DNA from: Aeromonas fluvialis
GTDB taxonomy: Bacteria; Pseudomonadota; Gammaproteobacteria; Enterobacterales; Aeromonadaceae
Assembly: GCF_000819885.1 (NCBI RefSeq)
Contig: NZ_CDBO01000052.1
Location: 103,871 to 167,870, forward strand
DNA: 64,000 nucleotides
Direction of reading: 5' to 3'
Shown: positions 11,301 through 20,191 of the stretch, one piece after another
How positions within the stretch are numbered: the first letter of the stretch is position 1
How the letters are laid out: every line of letters starts with the position of its first letter
Made by a program: the position numbers and the translations under genes
The notes under the pieces: generated by a model
Databases searched by the model: none
What the model saw: the letters and a program-made list of their open reading frames with translations, nothing else
What the model was told of the DNA's origin: nothing

Positions 11301-12290
11301 ATGAAGGTCGCCGTATTCAGTACCAAGAGCTATGACAAAGAACATTTCAACCAGGCCAACAGCCAGTACAGCTTTGATCTGGAGTTTTTCGATGTACGGC
11401 TGGAGGCCAAGACGGCCCGACTGGCTCACGGCTTCCCGGTGGTGTGCCTGTTCGTCAATGACGACGCCGACCGCGAGGTATTGACCGAACTGGCCGCCAA
11501 CGGCACCCAGGTCATCGCCCTGCGCTGCGCCGGTTACAACAACGTGGATCTGGCGGCGGCCAAAGAGCTGGGGCTGAAAGTGGTGCGGGTGCCCGCCTAC
11601 TCCCCCGAAGCGGTGGCCGAACACGCGGTCGGTCTGATGATGACCCTCAACCGCCGCATCCATAAGGCTTATCAGCGCACCCGCGATGCCAACTTCTCGC
11701 TGGAAGGACTGGTCGGCTTCAACATGTTCGGCCGCACCGCTGGCATCATAGGCACAGGCAAGATCGGCATCGCCACCCTGCGCATCCTCAAGGGCTTTGG
11801 CATGCGCCTGCTGGTCAGCGATCCCTACCCCAATCAGGCGGCCATCGAGCTGGGCGCCGAGTATGTGGATCTCGACACCCTGTTCCGCCAGTCCGACGTC
11901 ATCAGCCTGCACTGCCCGCTGTTCAAGGAGAACTACCACCTGCTGAACAAGGAGGCATTCGCCAAAATGAAGGACGGGGTAATGATCATCAACACCAGCC
12001 GCGGCGGCCTCCTGGACTCCAACGCAGCCATCGAGGCGCTCAAGACGTCCCGCATCGGCGCGCTGGGGCTGGATGTCTACGAGGAGGAGGAAGATCTCTT
12101 CTTCTCCGACAAGTCCAACGAAGTGATCACCGATGATGTGTTCCGCCGTCTGTCGGCCTGCCACAATGTGCTGTTCACCGGTCATCAGGCATTCCTGACC
12201 CGCGAGGCGCTGCACGCCATCGCCGATACCACCCTCGGCAATATCCGCGCCATCGAGAGCCAGGGCCGCTGCGACAACGAAGTGGAATAA
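11301..12290 (+). CDS. ldhA: D-lactate dehydrogenase (fermentative)
   Basis: NAD-dependent D-lactate dehydrogenase, 329 residues, which reduces pyruvate to D-lactate during fermentation. The 2-hydroxyacid dehydrogenase fold shows the Rossmann motif GTGKIG (151-156) and catalytic Arg234 (NTSRGG), a Glu near 263 (DVYEEEE) and His295 (TGHQAF). Length and motifs match E. coli LdhA (329). The promoter region 11227-11300 is short and shows no clear operator. Confidence 0.96.
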   Translation: MKVAVFSTKSYDKEHFNQANSQYSFDLEFFDVRLEAKTARLAHGFPVVCLFVNDDADREVLTELAANGTQVIALRCAGYNNVDLAAAKELGLKVVRVPAYSPEAVAEHAVGLMMTLNRRIHKAYQRTRDANFSLEGLVGFNMFGRTAGIIGTGKIGIATLRILKGFGMRLLVSDPYPNQAAIELGAEYVDLDTLFRQSDVISLHCPLFKENYHLLNKEAFAKMKDGVMIINTSRGGLLDSNAAIEALKTSRIGALGLDVYEEEEDLFFSDKSNEVITDDVFRRLSACHNVLFTGHQAFLTREALHAIADTTLGNIRAIESQGRCDNEVE

Positions 12291-12312
12291 GGGCTCGCCC
12301 TCTCTTCGTCAC

Positions 12313-12336
12313 GCGCCGGGTTGTGAGACCCGGCGC
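12313..12336. terminator. Hairpin after ldhA
   Basis: Perfect 9-bp stem GCGCCGGGT / ACCCGGCGC with a 6-base loop, 22 bases after the ldhA stop. A T-rich stretch (CCCCCCTTTTTTATT) follows about 20 bases later, too far for a textbook terminator. Probable 3' end hairpin. Confidence 0.5.
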
Positions 12337-12382
12337 CTTCGGGTAGGCTAGCCCCCCTTTTTTATTCAGGAGTCTGGCAAGC

Positions 12383-13759
12383 ATGTTCATCGGATTTGAT
12401 TACGGCACCTCCAACTGTGCCGTGGCCGTGATGGAACAAGGTAGCCCCAGGCTGCTCAATCTTGGCGCATCCCGCTATCTCCCCTCCACCCTGCATGCCC
12501 CCCACCGGGATGCTATCGCCGGTCTGTTGGCCGAAGGGCTGGCCCCCGCCCAGCAGGCGGAGTACCTCAAGCTGCGTGGTCCCGTGGTCACCCGCGCCCA
12601 GATGGTTCGCCGCCAGATGCGCGAAGAGGGACTGATCGACGAGCTGAGCTTTGGTGGTGCCGCGCTGGAGCGCTATCTGGAAGAGCCGGACGACGGCTAC
12701 TACATCAAGTCGCCGAAATCCTTCCTCGGCGCCTATGGCCTCAAGGCTCCCCAGATCGCCCTGTTTGAAGATATCGTCTGCGCCATGATGCTCCATGTCC
12801 GCCAGCAGGCGGAGCAACAGCTCGGTGCCCCGATCCGCCAGGCGGTGATCGGCCGTCCGGTCAACTTCCAGGGTCTGGCGGGGGAAGAGAGCAACCAGCA
12901 AGCTATCGCCATCCTGACCGAGGCGGCCCGTCTGGCCGGTTTCGAGCAAGTGGAGTTCCTCTACGAGCCGGTGGCGGCCGGATTTGAATTCGAGGCACGC
13001 CTCACCGAAGATGCCGTGGTGCTGGTGGTGGATATCGGCGGCGGTACCACCGACTGCTCCATGCTGCGGATGGGCCCCAGCTACCGCGATCAGCTGGATC
13101 GCAGCGGCGATCTGCTCGGTCACAGTGGCCAGCGGATCGGCGGCAACGACTTCGATATCCGCCTGACGGTGGAGGGGATGATGCCGCTGCTCGGCATGCA
13201 CGAGACCCTCAAGACCGGCAAGCCGCTGCCCCACCCGCTGTTCTGGGATGCGGCCGCCATCAACGACGTCAGCGCCCAGAGCCGCTTCTACAGCCTTGAC
13301 ACCGCCCGCCAGCTGCAGGATCTGCAGCTCGACAGCCAACCTGGCAGCAAGCTGGGGCGTCTGGCCAACCTGCGGGCCCACAAGCTCAGCCACCAGCTGG
13401 TATGGCGCGCCGAGCAGGGCAAGATCGCCCTCTCGGAGCAGGCGCAGAATCGCCAGTCACTGGCGGAACTGGAGAAGGGACTGGAAGCCGAGCTGACCCG
13501 CGAGCAGCTGGCCAACGCCTCGGCCCTGCTGCTGGAGAAAATTGGCGAGCTGATGGATGAAGCCATTGCCGCCGCGGGGGTGCAACCGGATCGCATCTTC
13601 GTCACCGGCGGTAGCGCCCGCTCGCCACTGATCTCCAGCTTTATTCGCCAGAAACTGCCAGCTATCCCGCTTGAGGGGGGGGACGACTTCGGCTCGGTCG
13701 CTGCCGGTCTCGCCCGTTATGCGCAGCAGCTGTTCGCTTCGGCGAACCGGGGGGAATAA
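12383..13759 (+). CDS. yegD: Hsp70-family molecular chaperone YegD-like
   Basis: 458-residue actin/Hsp70-type ATPase. The phosphate-1 motif GFDYGTSNCAVAV lies at the N-terminus, phosphate-2 VVDIGGGTTDCSM near residue 220, and the adenosine motif FVTGGSARSPLI near residue 410. It lacks a DnaK-like C-terminal substrate domain, like E. coli YegD (450 residues). Clients are unknown. It stands alone with a strong terminator behind it. Confidence 0.9.
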   Translation: MFIGFDYGTSNCAVAVMEQGSPRLLNLGASRYLPSTLHAPHRDAIAGLLAEGLAPAQQAEYLKLRGPVVTRAQMVRRQMREEGLIDELSFGGAALERYLEEPDDGYYIKSPKSFLGAYGLKAPQIALFEDIVCAMMLHVRQQAEQQLGAPIRQAVIGRPVNFQGLAGEESNQQAIAILTEAARLAGFEQVEFLYEPVAAGFEFEARLTEDAVVLVVDIGGGTTDCSMLRMGPSYRDQLDRSGDLLGHSGQRIGGNDFDIRLTVEGMMPLLGMHETLKTGKPLPHPLFWDAAAINDVSAQSRFYSLDTARQLQDLQLDSQPGSKLGRLANLRAHKLSHQLVWRAEQGKIALSEQAQNRQSLAELEKGLEAELTREQLANASALLLEKIGELMDEAIAAAGVQPDRIFVTGGSARSPLISSFIRQKLPAIPLEGGDDFGSVAAGLARYAQQLFASANRGE

Positions 13760-13783
13760 CCGCCCCGGTTCAGGAGTGCCACA

Positions 13784-13818
13784 AAACAACAGGGAGGCCA
13801 TTGGCCTCCCTGTTGTTT
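13784..13818. terminator. Bidirectional terminator between yegD and the formyltransferase gene
   Basis: Near-perfect 17-bp palindrome (AAACAACAGGGAGGCCA and its complement) with A-rich and T-rich flanks, placed between two convergent genes. Confidence 0.9.
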
Positions 13819-13831
13819 CTCATGCTGCCCC

Positions 13832-14653
13832 TCAGAGCGGAGGGGTGGCCATATCGAGGCCATCAACGCAAAGCAGTCTGGCGGGCGGCATGGCGATGCC
13901 CGAATCGAGGCAGTAGTCGACTATCTTGTCCTCGAAATGACCGTATACGACCTCCAGATGCTGGGGCTGCCACATGCGGGCTGTCCAGATACGTCCCGAG
14001 CTGGTGGCAGCGATGCCTGACACTGGTTGATCCCGGGCTAGCAGGGCTCCCAGCACGGCGGGCAGCGTATCGCAAAACTCTCTGACAGCCCGACAGGCCA
14101 GATCATGCAACCGATCACCACGCTGCGGCGTGACAGCCGTCTGGTAGAGAACATTGCCGCCATCGATGGCCTCGGTCGTTTCGTGCAGCGTCATCCCTGT
14201 CATCTGGGGCTCCAGCATGTAGCTGGGCCAGAAGTGGGTGATGCAGCCACGGTACCAAGGTGAAAGGCCGCCATGCACATTCCACGCCATGCCGTCAAAA
14301 GCGTTCAGCAACTCGGGGGAGAGCTTGTGGCACCCATAGGAGAGTATCAGTGTGGGCTGTAACTGGCTGATCTGGCGGATCATCTCGGGCCCGTTAAGCT
14401 CGTCAAGTCCAATGCTGACAGCCGCATCCAGCGGTATGCCCTGGGCTGAAAAATAGCGCTGCTCGCACTCGTCACGCAAGCGGAAGTGATGTTGCCACAG
14501 TGTGGCCAGGTGCCCGTTCAGATGAGCCGGTGGCGCAGGGGTAAAGTGCTCTCGCCGCTCTGCAAACCAGGTCACCGGCAGACCGCAGGCCATCACCTGG
14601 CGTGCCAGGTAGCGATGACGGGGGTGATCCCCGGTAATCAGGACTATCGACAT
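13832..14653 (-). CDS. Formyltransferase-family protein
   Basis: 273 residues with AGGAG five bases before ATG 14653. The formyl-transferase core shows the catalytic set: Asn and His in WNVHGGLSPWYRG and Asp in EAIDGGNVLYQ, as in methionyl-tRNA and sugar-nucleotide formyltransferases. The N-terminus (SIVLITGDHPRHRYLA) lacks a tRNA-binding C-terminal OB domain. It starts 11 bases after the DUF4910 gene stop and is clearly co-transcribed with it. Relatives of both proteins occur in glycan biosynthesis loci, so N-formylation of an amino sugar or a similar small amine is a reasonable guess, not shown here. Confidence 0.82.
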   Translation of the reverse strand: MSIVLITGDHPRHRYLARQVMACGLPVTWFAERREHFTPAPPAHLNGHLATLWQHHFRLRDECEQRYFSAQGIPLDAAVSIGLDELNGPEMIRQISQLQPTLILSYGCHKLSPELLNAFDGMAWNVHGGLSPWYRGCITHFWPSYMLEPQMTGMTLHETTEAIDGGNVLYQTAVTPQRGDRLHDLACRAVREFCDTLPAVLGALLARDQPVSGIAATSSGRIWTARMWQPQHLEVVYGHFEDKIVDYCLDSGIAMPPARLLCVDGLDMATPPL

Positions 14654-14664
14654 ATGTTCTCCTG

Positions 14665-15993
14665 TCAGCGGCACTGCGGGGCAGTAAACCGGATCAGCTC
14701 ACTCTCTTCCAGCAAGGGTATTACGGCCAGCAGGCTGGCCAGCGGCATCCGAGCACGCTGCGCCATTTGCAACAGTGAGTGCTGACCATCGGCCAGGTTC
14801 AGGACCCACTGCATCGCCATCAACTGGGTGCGGCCATCAAGCAGTTGATCGCTCGACTTGCCATAACTCGATGGCGAGTTCAGGTTGGGGTAGAGCCCTC
14901 GCTTGCCGAGCTGGGGCTCCCCATAGGGGTTCGTACGCTCGAACACGCCGGCATTCTCATGCTGCATCAAGAGTTGTTCGAGCTGATCGATGGCTTCGCT
15001 CAGGCGCGAGACCTGCATGAACTCCTTGGTATCACCGCTGGTATGGTATTCGGCAAAATTGCCGTAAACGGTGCGTGCCGCCTGCGCTACCGGCAAATCA
15101 AAACCCGGCGAACAGTATTGGCGCTCATCCGACCCGTGACAGGGGGTAAACTCGCGGATCGCCCAACGCTCGGGCTGCTCGCTGGCCAGCTGACGTACCA
15201 GCTGGTTGAGCAAACACTCCTCCTGTCTGGCCAACTTGACTGAGAGAGCGCTGGCCGGTCCCCCCAAGCAGGTCAGCACCAGACCACCAATGCAGCAGGA
15301 CTTCAAATGCTCGCCATAACGATGCAGGTAGCAGAGGCTTCCTATGGTCTCAGGCGCCAACACGAAACGGTAGCTGAATCGCCGCTTCGGCCAACGAGCC
15401 AATCTGTGATACAAGCCGAGCAGCACCAGCGGGCCACTCAGCTCGTTGTTCGCCATGCTGGGATGACACAGATAGCTCGACAACAGAAACTCCTGCTGGC
15501 TCTCGCCCTCCAGCAAGGCCGTACCGTAATTTATCTCACCAGCCTGAAACCAGCTATCAATGTGCACCTGGTAGTCACCAGGAGCCAGCTGTGACAGCTC
15601 CTTGTGGGTAAGACAGAACCCCCAGTTTGGCTGGTAGTAAGAGGTGACGTAGGGGATCAGATCCGGCAGATGAGGCAGGGTATGCAGCTTGGGGCGCAAC
15701 TCCTCGAGCGAATAGCGCCCTGCAACCGGCGCCGAATAATTGACCACCCTCAGGTTGTGCTCGGCAAAGTCGGCCACAACGCGGCCATCTGGCGCGGTCA
15801 GCGTTGCGGAATTGATATGCCATTCGTGCGGGACAGTCCAGTCGAAAACCTGAGTGCCAGATGGTGTGCTCCCCAGTTGCAGAGGCATGTGTTCGGCGAA
15901 AATGGCCAGACTTTCACGCAGCCCGGCTCCCGAGATACTGCGGCAGATGGGATACAGGCGGTCAAACAGTGAGTCCAACTGCTCGGTGGTCAT
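14665..15993 (-). CDS. DUF4910 (M28-like aminopeptidase-fold) protein with C-terminal winged helix
   Basis: 442 residues. An N-terminal segment (DUF2172-like, about residues 50-130) precedes a Zn-peptidase-like core and a C-terminal winged-helix-like tail (about 370-442). Candidate metal ligands lie in LCHPSMANNELSG, APETIGS, GSDERQYCSPG and EYHTSGD. The usual Asp of the second block appears as Asn here ('ANNELSG'), which may alter metal binding. The family (PF16254 type) has solved folds but no established reaction. It heads a two-gene unit with the formyltransferase. The ATG at 15993 has only a weak ribosome site. Confidence 0.8.
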   Translation of the reverse strand: MTTEQLDSLFDRLYPICRSISGAGLRESLAIFAEHMPLQLGSTPSGTQVFDWTVPHEWHINSATLTAPDGRVVADFAEHNLRVVNYSAPVAGRYSLEELRPKLHTLPHLPDLIPYVTSYYQPNWGFCLTHKELSQLAPGDYQVHIDSWFQAGEINYGTALLEGESQQEFLLSSYLCHPSMANNELSGPLVLLGLYHRLARWPKRRFSYRFVLAPETIGSLCYLHRYGEHLKSCCIGGLVLTCLGGPASALSVKLARQEECLLNQLVRQLASEQPERWAIREFTPCHGSDERQYCSPGFDLPVAQAARTVYGNFAEYHTSGDTKEFMQVSRLSEAIDQLEQLLMQHENAGVFERTNPYGEPQLGKRGLYPNLNSPSSYGKSSDQLLDGRTQLMAMQWVLNLADGQHSLLQMAQRARMPLASLLAVIPLLEESELIRFTAPQCR

Positions 15994-16287
15994 TTTATAT
16001 GCTTCATCAAGGAGTTAATCGTTGTCACACTTTACCACACCCGGCATTGATGGCACCAAATGAGTGGCCGCCTCCTGCCTCGCATACTCTTGACCACCAG
16101 CATGGAAAACCGACGCACTTTTGTCAGCCAGATCGCACTCAGTCGCGCTAAATATCCATAGATGTCGCCATTTAACGACACAAGAAGGGACCCGTGGCGA
16201 CAGAAGCGGTCGGTCACCCCCTTTCTCGCCCTGCTCCGGGGTGCATAAAACAGGTATTCTTGGCGCTCCCCCAACCGGAGCCCCCTC

Positions 16288-16704
16288 ATGCCCAGATTGC
16301 CCGCCCTGCTGATCCCCCTGTTACTGCTCGCCGGTTGCAGCTCGACCGCCTTTGTTCAGCAAGATCTGCAACATCACCACTGGGTACTGAGCAAACTGGA
16401 TGGCCAACCGATAGAGGCCCCCCGCGACAATCCCCCCGATTTCGAGATCGGCGAACACTTCACCGTTAACGGCATCGCCGGTTGCAATCGCTACTTCGGT
16501 CAGGGCCATCTGGAAGGTGACAAGTTGTGGGTCACCAGTCTGGGCAGCACCGACATGGCCTGCATGCCCCCGCTGGATACCATAGAGCAGGCCGTGCTGA
16601 CCACCCTTACCGAGGGGGCGACCCTGAGCGGGACCAGCCAGACCCTGATCCTGCGGGGCAAACAGCACCGTTTGGAATACACCTTGCGCGACTGGGTGCT
16701 CTAG
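16288..16704 (+). CDS. hslJ: META-domain lipoprotein HslJ-like
   Basis: 138 residues with a lipoprotein signal ending in LLLLAGC; Cys17 is the predicted lipidation site. The META domain spans about residues 28-137 and contains HHWVLSKLDGQPI, NGIAGCNRYFGQ and TDMACMPPLDTIEQ, typical of HslJ, which is linked to heat and novobiocin resistance in E. coli. CGGAG lies seven bases before the ATG. The 294-base divergent region upstream (15994-16287) shows no recognisable site. Confidence 0.9.
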   Translation: MPRLPALLIPLLLLAGCSSTAFVQQDLQHHHWVLSKLDGQPIEAPRDNPPDFEIGEHFTVNGIAGCNRYFGQGHLEGDKLWVTSLGSTDMACMPPLDTIEQAVLTTLTEGATLSGTSQTLILRGKQHRLEYTLRDWVL

Positions 16705-16804
16705 CACCCGCTATCCCCATCACAAAGCCGCATCACAAACAGGAACATGTTGTCCGGCTGTGGCACAATATGAAGCAGAGTTCGCAATGGAGGCTGCCTC
16801 AGCC

Positions 16805-17635
16805 ATGTCGATGGATCGTCTGTTTGACAAGATCAAACAACTCCCCACTATTCCCAAGCTGCTGCACGAGTTGATGCAGAGCTTCAACGACGAAAATGCC
16901 CGCATCGACCAGATTGCGGCCAAGATCGCCATGGACCAGGTGATCAGCGTCAAGGTGCTAAAAATGGCCAACTCGGCCGCCCTGCGCCGCGGCAACGAAG
17001 TGACCTCCATCGAACAGGCGGTGATCCGTCTCGGCTTCAACAGGCTGCGCTCCGTGGTGGTCGCCTCCGGCATCATCGGCACCTTCAAGGCCCCGCCCAG
17101 CTTCGACAAGAACAAGTTCTGGACCGAGACCTTTCAGGTCGCCACCATAGCCCGGACCCTGGCTCAGGAGGCCAAGGTTCTCGATCCCGAGACCGCCTTC
17201 ACCTGCGCCCTGATCCATAACATCGGTGAGCTGCTGATCCAGAGCACATTGCCGGAAGAGGCGGAGCTCATCAATCTGGCGATCCAGAAGGGGAGCAGCC
17301 GGGTCGAGGCCCAGCGGGAGATGCTGGGTTACGACTATGCCCAGCTTGGGGCCGAGCTGGCACGGCGCTGGAACCTCTCAGAGGCCTTCGTCGATGCCAT
17401 CTCCCAACAGCTTGACCCGCTCTCCCACGATCCGGTCAGCAAGGAGGCGGTGCTGATCCGCCTCGCCGTATTTATCTCCTTCGCCTGGAATGCGGGCGTA
17501 CCTGCCCAGGCCATTATCGCCCGCTTCCCCAAACCGCTCGCCGATCAGCTGGGGCTGGATCCCAAGTCGCTGGCCGGTCAGCTCGAAACGCTGCATGAAC
17601 AGGGTAATGCCCTCGCCGATCTTCTGACTCAATAA
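16805..17635 (+). CDS. HDOD domain signalling protein
   Basis: 276 residues from ATG 16805, preceded by GGAGG at 16789-16793 with an 11-base spacer. ATG 16787 and GTG 16760 are in frame and cannot be ruled out. The HDOD domain begins near residue 10 ('LPTIPKLLHELMQ') and includes KVLKMANSA and IEQAVIRLGFNRLR; a degenerate HD core follows (CALIHNIGELL). HDOD proteins are non-hydrolytic HD-fold signalling proteins; no output domain is fused here. It ends five bases before malZ, so the two may be co-transcribed. Confidence 0.85.
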   Translation: MSMDRLFDKIKQLPTIPKLLHELMQSFNDENARIDQIAAKIAMDQVISVKVLKMANSAALRRGNEVTSIEQAVIRLGFNRLRSVVVASGIIGTFKAPPSFDKNKFWTETFQVATIARTLAQEAKVLDPETAFTCALIHNIGELLIQSTLPEEAELINLAIQKGSSRVEAQREMLGYDYAQLGAELARRWNLSEAFVDAISQQLDPLSHDPVSKEAVLIRLAVFISFAWNAGVPAQAIIARFPKPLADQLGLDPKSLAGQLETLHEQGNALADLLTQ

Positions 17636-17640
17636 GTATC

Positions 17641-19470
17641 ATGACCCATCCGTTTCTATTTCATCCCCAGGTGGCGCCCTGGTTCAAAGAGAGCGCCGAC
17701 ACCCTGCAACTGACCCTGTTTACTGAACTGACCGCGCCAATCCGCGCCGTGTGGCTGCGCCACGAGCCGGACAACGAGGAGTACCTGATCCCGATGACGG
17801 CGGTCTCGACCCGCGACCGGCTGCAGGTGTGGCAGGCAACCCTGCCGCTCAGCAAGGGGCAGGATATCCATCTCTACTGCTTCAAGTGCCTCACCGACGA
17901 GGAGCAGTGGTGGCTGCACGGCGCCGGTATAAGCTCCGCCATGCCACCGCGCGAACAGCATTTTCGCTTCAACAGCCTGCACCAGCCGCCGGCCTGGGTA
18001 CAGGATCAGGTGTTCTACCAGATCTTCCCCGACCGCTTTTGCAACGGCGATCCGTCCCTCAGCGTCAAGCATCACGAGTACGAGTACCGCGGCAAGGCGG
18101 TGATCAGCAAGGCGTGGGGCGAGCCGGTCAGCCGTCACGAAGAGGGGCACGGCGCCTGCGAATTTTACGGCGGCGATCTGGCGGGGATCGATGCCAAGCT
18201 GCACTACCTGCAATCCCTCGGGGTGACGGCGCTCTACCTCAACCCCATCTTCGATTCGCCGAGCAACCACAAGTACGATACCCAGGACTACTTCAAGGTA
18301 GATGTCCACCTCGGCAGCAACGAGCAGTTCGCCGAGCTGACCCGCAACCTGCACCAGCGCGGCATGAAGATCATTCTCGATGCGGTGGTCAATCACACCT
18401 CCACCGAGCATCCCTGGTTCTGCCCGCCGCTGGGGGCCAACAGCAACCCGGACTCCCCGTGGCGCAGCTTCTACACCTTTGACAAAGAAGGGGATTATGT
18501 CAGCTGGAAAGGCATTCGAAGTCTGCCCAAGCTCGACTTCTCCAGTGAGCAGGTACAGGACGCCGTCTACCGGGCCGACGACGCCATCCTCCGTTACTGG
18601 ATGCGCGCCCCCTATCAGATCGACGGCTGGCGCTTCGACGTCATCCACATGCTGGGAGAGCGCGGCACTGCCGAGGGCAACCGCAGCCATGTACGCGCCA
18701 TTCGCGGCGCGGTGAAGCAGGAGAACCCGGACGCCTACGTGCTCGGCGAGCACTTCTTCGAGGCAAGCCAGTGGCTGCAGGGGGATCAGGAGGACGGCGC
18801 CATGAACTACTATGGCTTCGCCCACCCGATCCGCGCCTTCCTGGCGGGGCAGGATATCGCCTACCACCCCATCAAAATCAGCGCCGAAGAGCTGGATCGC
18901 TGGCTCAAGCTGGCGCGGGCCCACATCCCGTTCAAGAACCAGTTGGCCCAGTTCAACCTGCTGGACAGCCACGATACCGCCCGCTTCCTCCACCTGCTGG
19001 GTGAGGACAAACAGCGGATGCAGCTGGCCGTCACCCTGCTGCTCACCTATATCGGCGTGCCGTCCATCTATTATGGCGACGAGGTGGGGCTGTCGGGTGG
19101 CAACGATCCGGACTGCCGCCGCTGCTTCCCGTGGGAGACCACCGCCTGGGATCACGCGCTGCACGACCACTATCGCCGGCTGATCCAGATCCGTCGCCAA
19201 CGCCCCTCCCTGCGCCGTGGCGATATCCAGACCCTCTATGCCGGCCCCCACAGCTATGTGTTTGCCCGTACCCTGCAAAGCGATCAGGTGGTGGTGGCCT
19301 GCAACCGGCACCCGAGCGAGCCACGCACCATCAGCCTGCCCCTGTGGCAGACCGCGAGCCCGGCCAGCCGCTTCACCGACGCCTTCAACGGCGAGAAGTT
19401 CGATGTGGTGCAGGGCGAGGTGCAGCTCACCATCCCCGCCAACTCGGCCAGGGTGCTGATCTCCAGCTGA
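17641..19470 (+). CDS. malZ: Maltodextrin glucosidase
   Basis: 609 residues, GH13 family, same size as E. coli MalZ (604). An N-terminal beta domain (about 1-115) precedes the TIM barrel. The catalytic nucleophile is Asp333 in GWRFDVIH, the acid/base Glu370 in VLGEHFFEA, and the transition-state stabiliser Asp445 in LLDSHDTARF. It removes glucose from the reducing end of maltodextrins in the cytoplasm. No other mal gene is in the window. Confidence 0.94.
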   Translation: MTHPFLFHPQVAPWFKESADTLQLTLFTELTAPIRAVWLRHEPDNEEYLIPMTAVSTRDRLQVWQATLPLSKGQDIHLYCFKCLTDEEQWWLHGAGISSAMPPREQHFRFNSLHQPPAWVQDQVFYQIFPDRFCNGDPSLSVKHHEYEYRGKAVISKAWGEPVSRHEEGHGACEFYGGDLAGIDAKLHYLQSLGVTALYLNPIFDSPSNHKYDTQDYFKVDVHLGSNEQFAELTRNLHQRGMKIILDAVVNHTSTEHPWFCPPLGANSNPDSPWRSFYTFDKEGDYVSWKGIRSLPKLDFSSEQVQDAVYRADDAILRYWMRAPYQIDGWRFDVIHMLGERGTAEGNRSHVRAIRGAVKQENPDAYVLGEHFFEASQWLQGDQEDGAMNYYGFAHPIRAFLAGQDIAYHPIKISAEELDRWLKLARAHIPFKNQLAQFNLLDSHDTARFLHLLGEDKQRMQLAVTLLLTYIGVPSIYYGDEVGLSGGNDPDCRRCFPWETTAWDHALHDHYRRLIQIRRQRPSLRRGDIQTLYAGPHSYVFARTLQSDQVVVACNRHPSEPRTISLPLWQTASPASRFTDAFNGEKFDVVQGEVQLTIPANSARVLISS

Positions 19471-19497
19471 GTGGGCGACTGACGCGCTGAAAAACAA

Positions 19498-19523
19498 ACC
19501 GGAGCCCAAAGCTCCGGTTTTTT
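19498..19523 (+). terminator. Rho-independent terminator after malZ
   Basis: 8-bp stem ACCGGAGC / GCTCCGGT with loop CCAAA, followed by TTTTTC. The convergent gene on the minus strand may share it because AAAAAC lies on the other side. Confidence 0.9.
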
Positions 19524-19568
19524 CTTCCGCTCAACCCATGATAGCGCTTGGCCCCTTGTCTGCCGCAA

Positions 19569-20102
19569 TCAGTAGTTGATGCTGACGTAGGGCACTTCCG
19601 ACACCTGCCAGCGCTGCTTGAGGTAGACGGTGAGCACAAAGAAGAAGTTGGCCAGCAGGTTGGCGAAACGATAGAGAATGGGATCGAAGGCCACCTCGCT
19701 CTCCTCCAGTCTGACCAGCAACCGCACCACCTTCTTGCTGCCGCAGCGGCACAGATGGAGGGTGGGAATGGGCTGCGGCCCCTGTGGCAGCACGAAACCG
19801 GTGACGCTGCCGCGACTCGCCTCGTTGTAGTGGTCGTAACGGGCCTTGAGCCACTCAAGGTCTGCGTCGAAGATCCCCAGCTTGCCGCGCACCGAGCCGT
19901 TGAGGTTGTAGATAAGCCGCTGCAACGCCGCGAGATCCGCCAGCATGGGCTGGGTGTCGGCATCCGGCGCAAGGTGTGACAGCACAGCCCCGACCTGACA
20001 GCAGAGCTCGTCAGTGGCGATTTCAAAATCACATTTGAGCGAGGTTTCGAAGATAAAGGGGTAGCAGAGCTCGCGTTTGTCTCTTGGCTTCTTGGGGTTC
20101 AT
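19569..20102 (-). CDS. PduO-fold (ATP:cob(I)alamin adenosyltransferase-like) protein lacking catalytic motifs
   Basis: 177 residues that align with PduO/MMAB adenosyltransferases over most of their length: TDELCCQVG for the VDELN helix, GFVLPQGPQPIPTLHLCR for the FVLPGG...LHxAR block, and ANLLANFFFVLTVY for the last helix. The functional residues are gone. The N-terminal TKxGDxGxT ATP loop is absent, RRAER reads KKVVR, and NRLSDYFF reads ANLLANFF. It is probably a non-catalytic relative of unknown role rather than an adenosyltransferase. No cobalamin-dependent gene is nearby. The reading frame is intact, so it is not a pseudogene. Confidence 0.72.
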   Translation of the reverse strand: MNPKKPRDKRELCYPFIFETSLKCDFEIATDELCCQVGAVLSHLAPDADTQPMLADLAALQRLIYNLNGSVRGKLGIFDADLEWLKARYDHYNEASRGSVTGFVLPQGPQPIPTLHLCRCGSKKVVRLLVRLEESEVAFDPILYRFANLLANFFFVLTVYLKQRWQVSEVPYVSINY

Positions 20103-20129
20103 GGGGCAACCGGATGGGAGAAAAGGCCA

Positions 20130-20159
20130 GTTTGCCAGCCCCGGGAAGGGCTGGCAAAC
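20130..20159 (-). terminator. Terminator after the DUF5610 gene
   Basis: Perfect 12-bp stem GTTTGCCAGCCC / GGGCTGGCAAAC with a 6-base loop. On the minus strand it is followed by CCTTTTCTCC. Confidence 0.85.
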
Positions 20160-20191
20160 GGCAGGTCATTCCTTGCCTTACGCGCTGTGGC

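Noticed and set aside
17656..19509. 617-codon open frame antisense to malZ
   Set aside because: Antisense shadow of malZ; the catalytic motifs and family length are on the plus strand.
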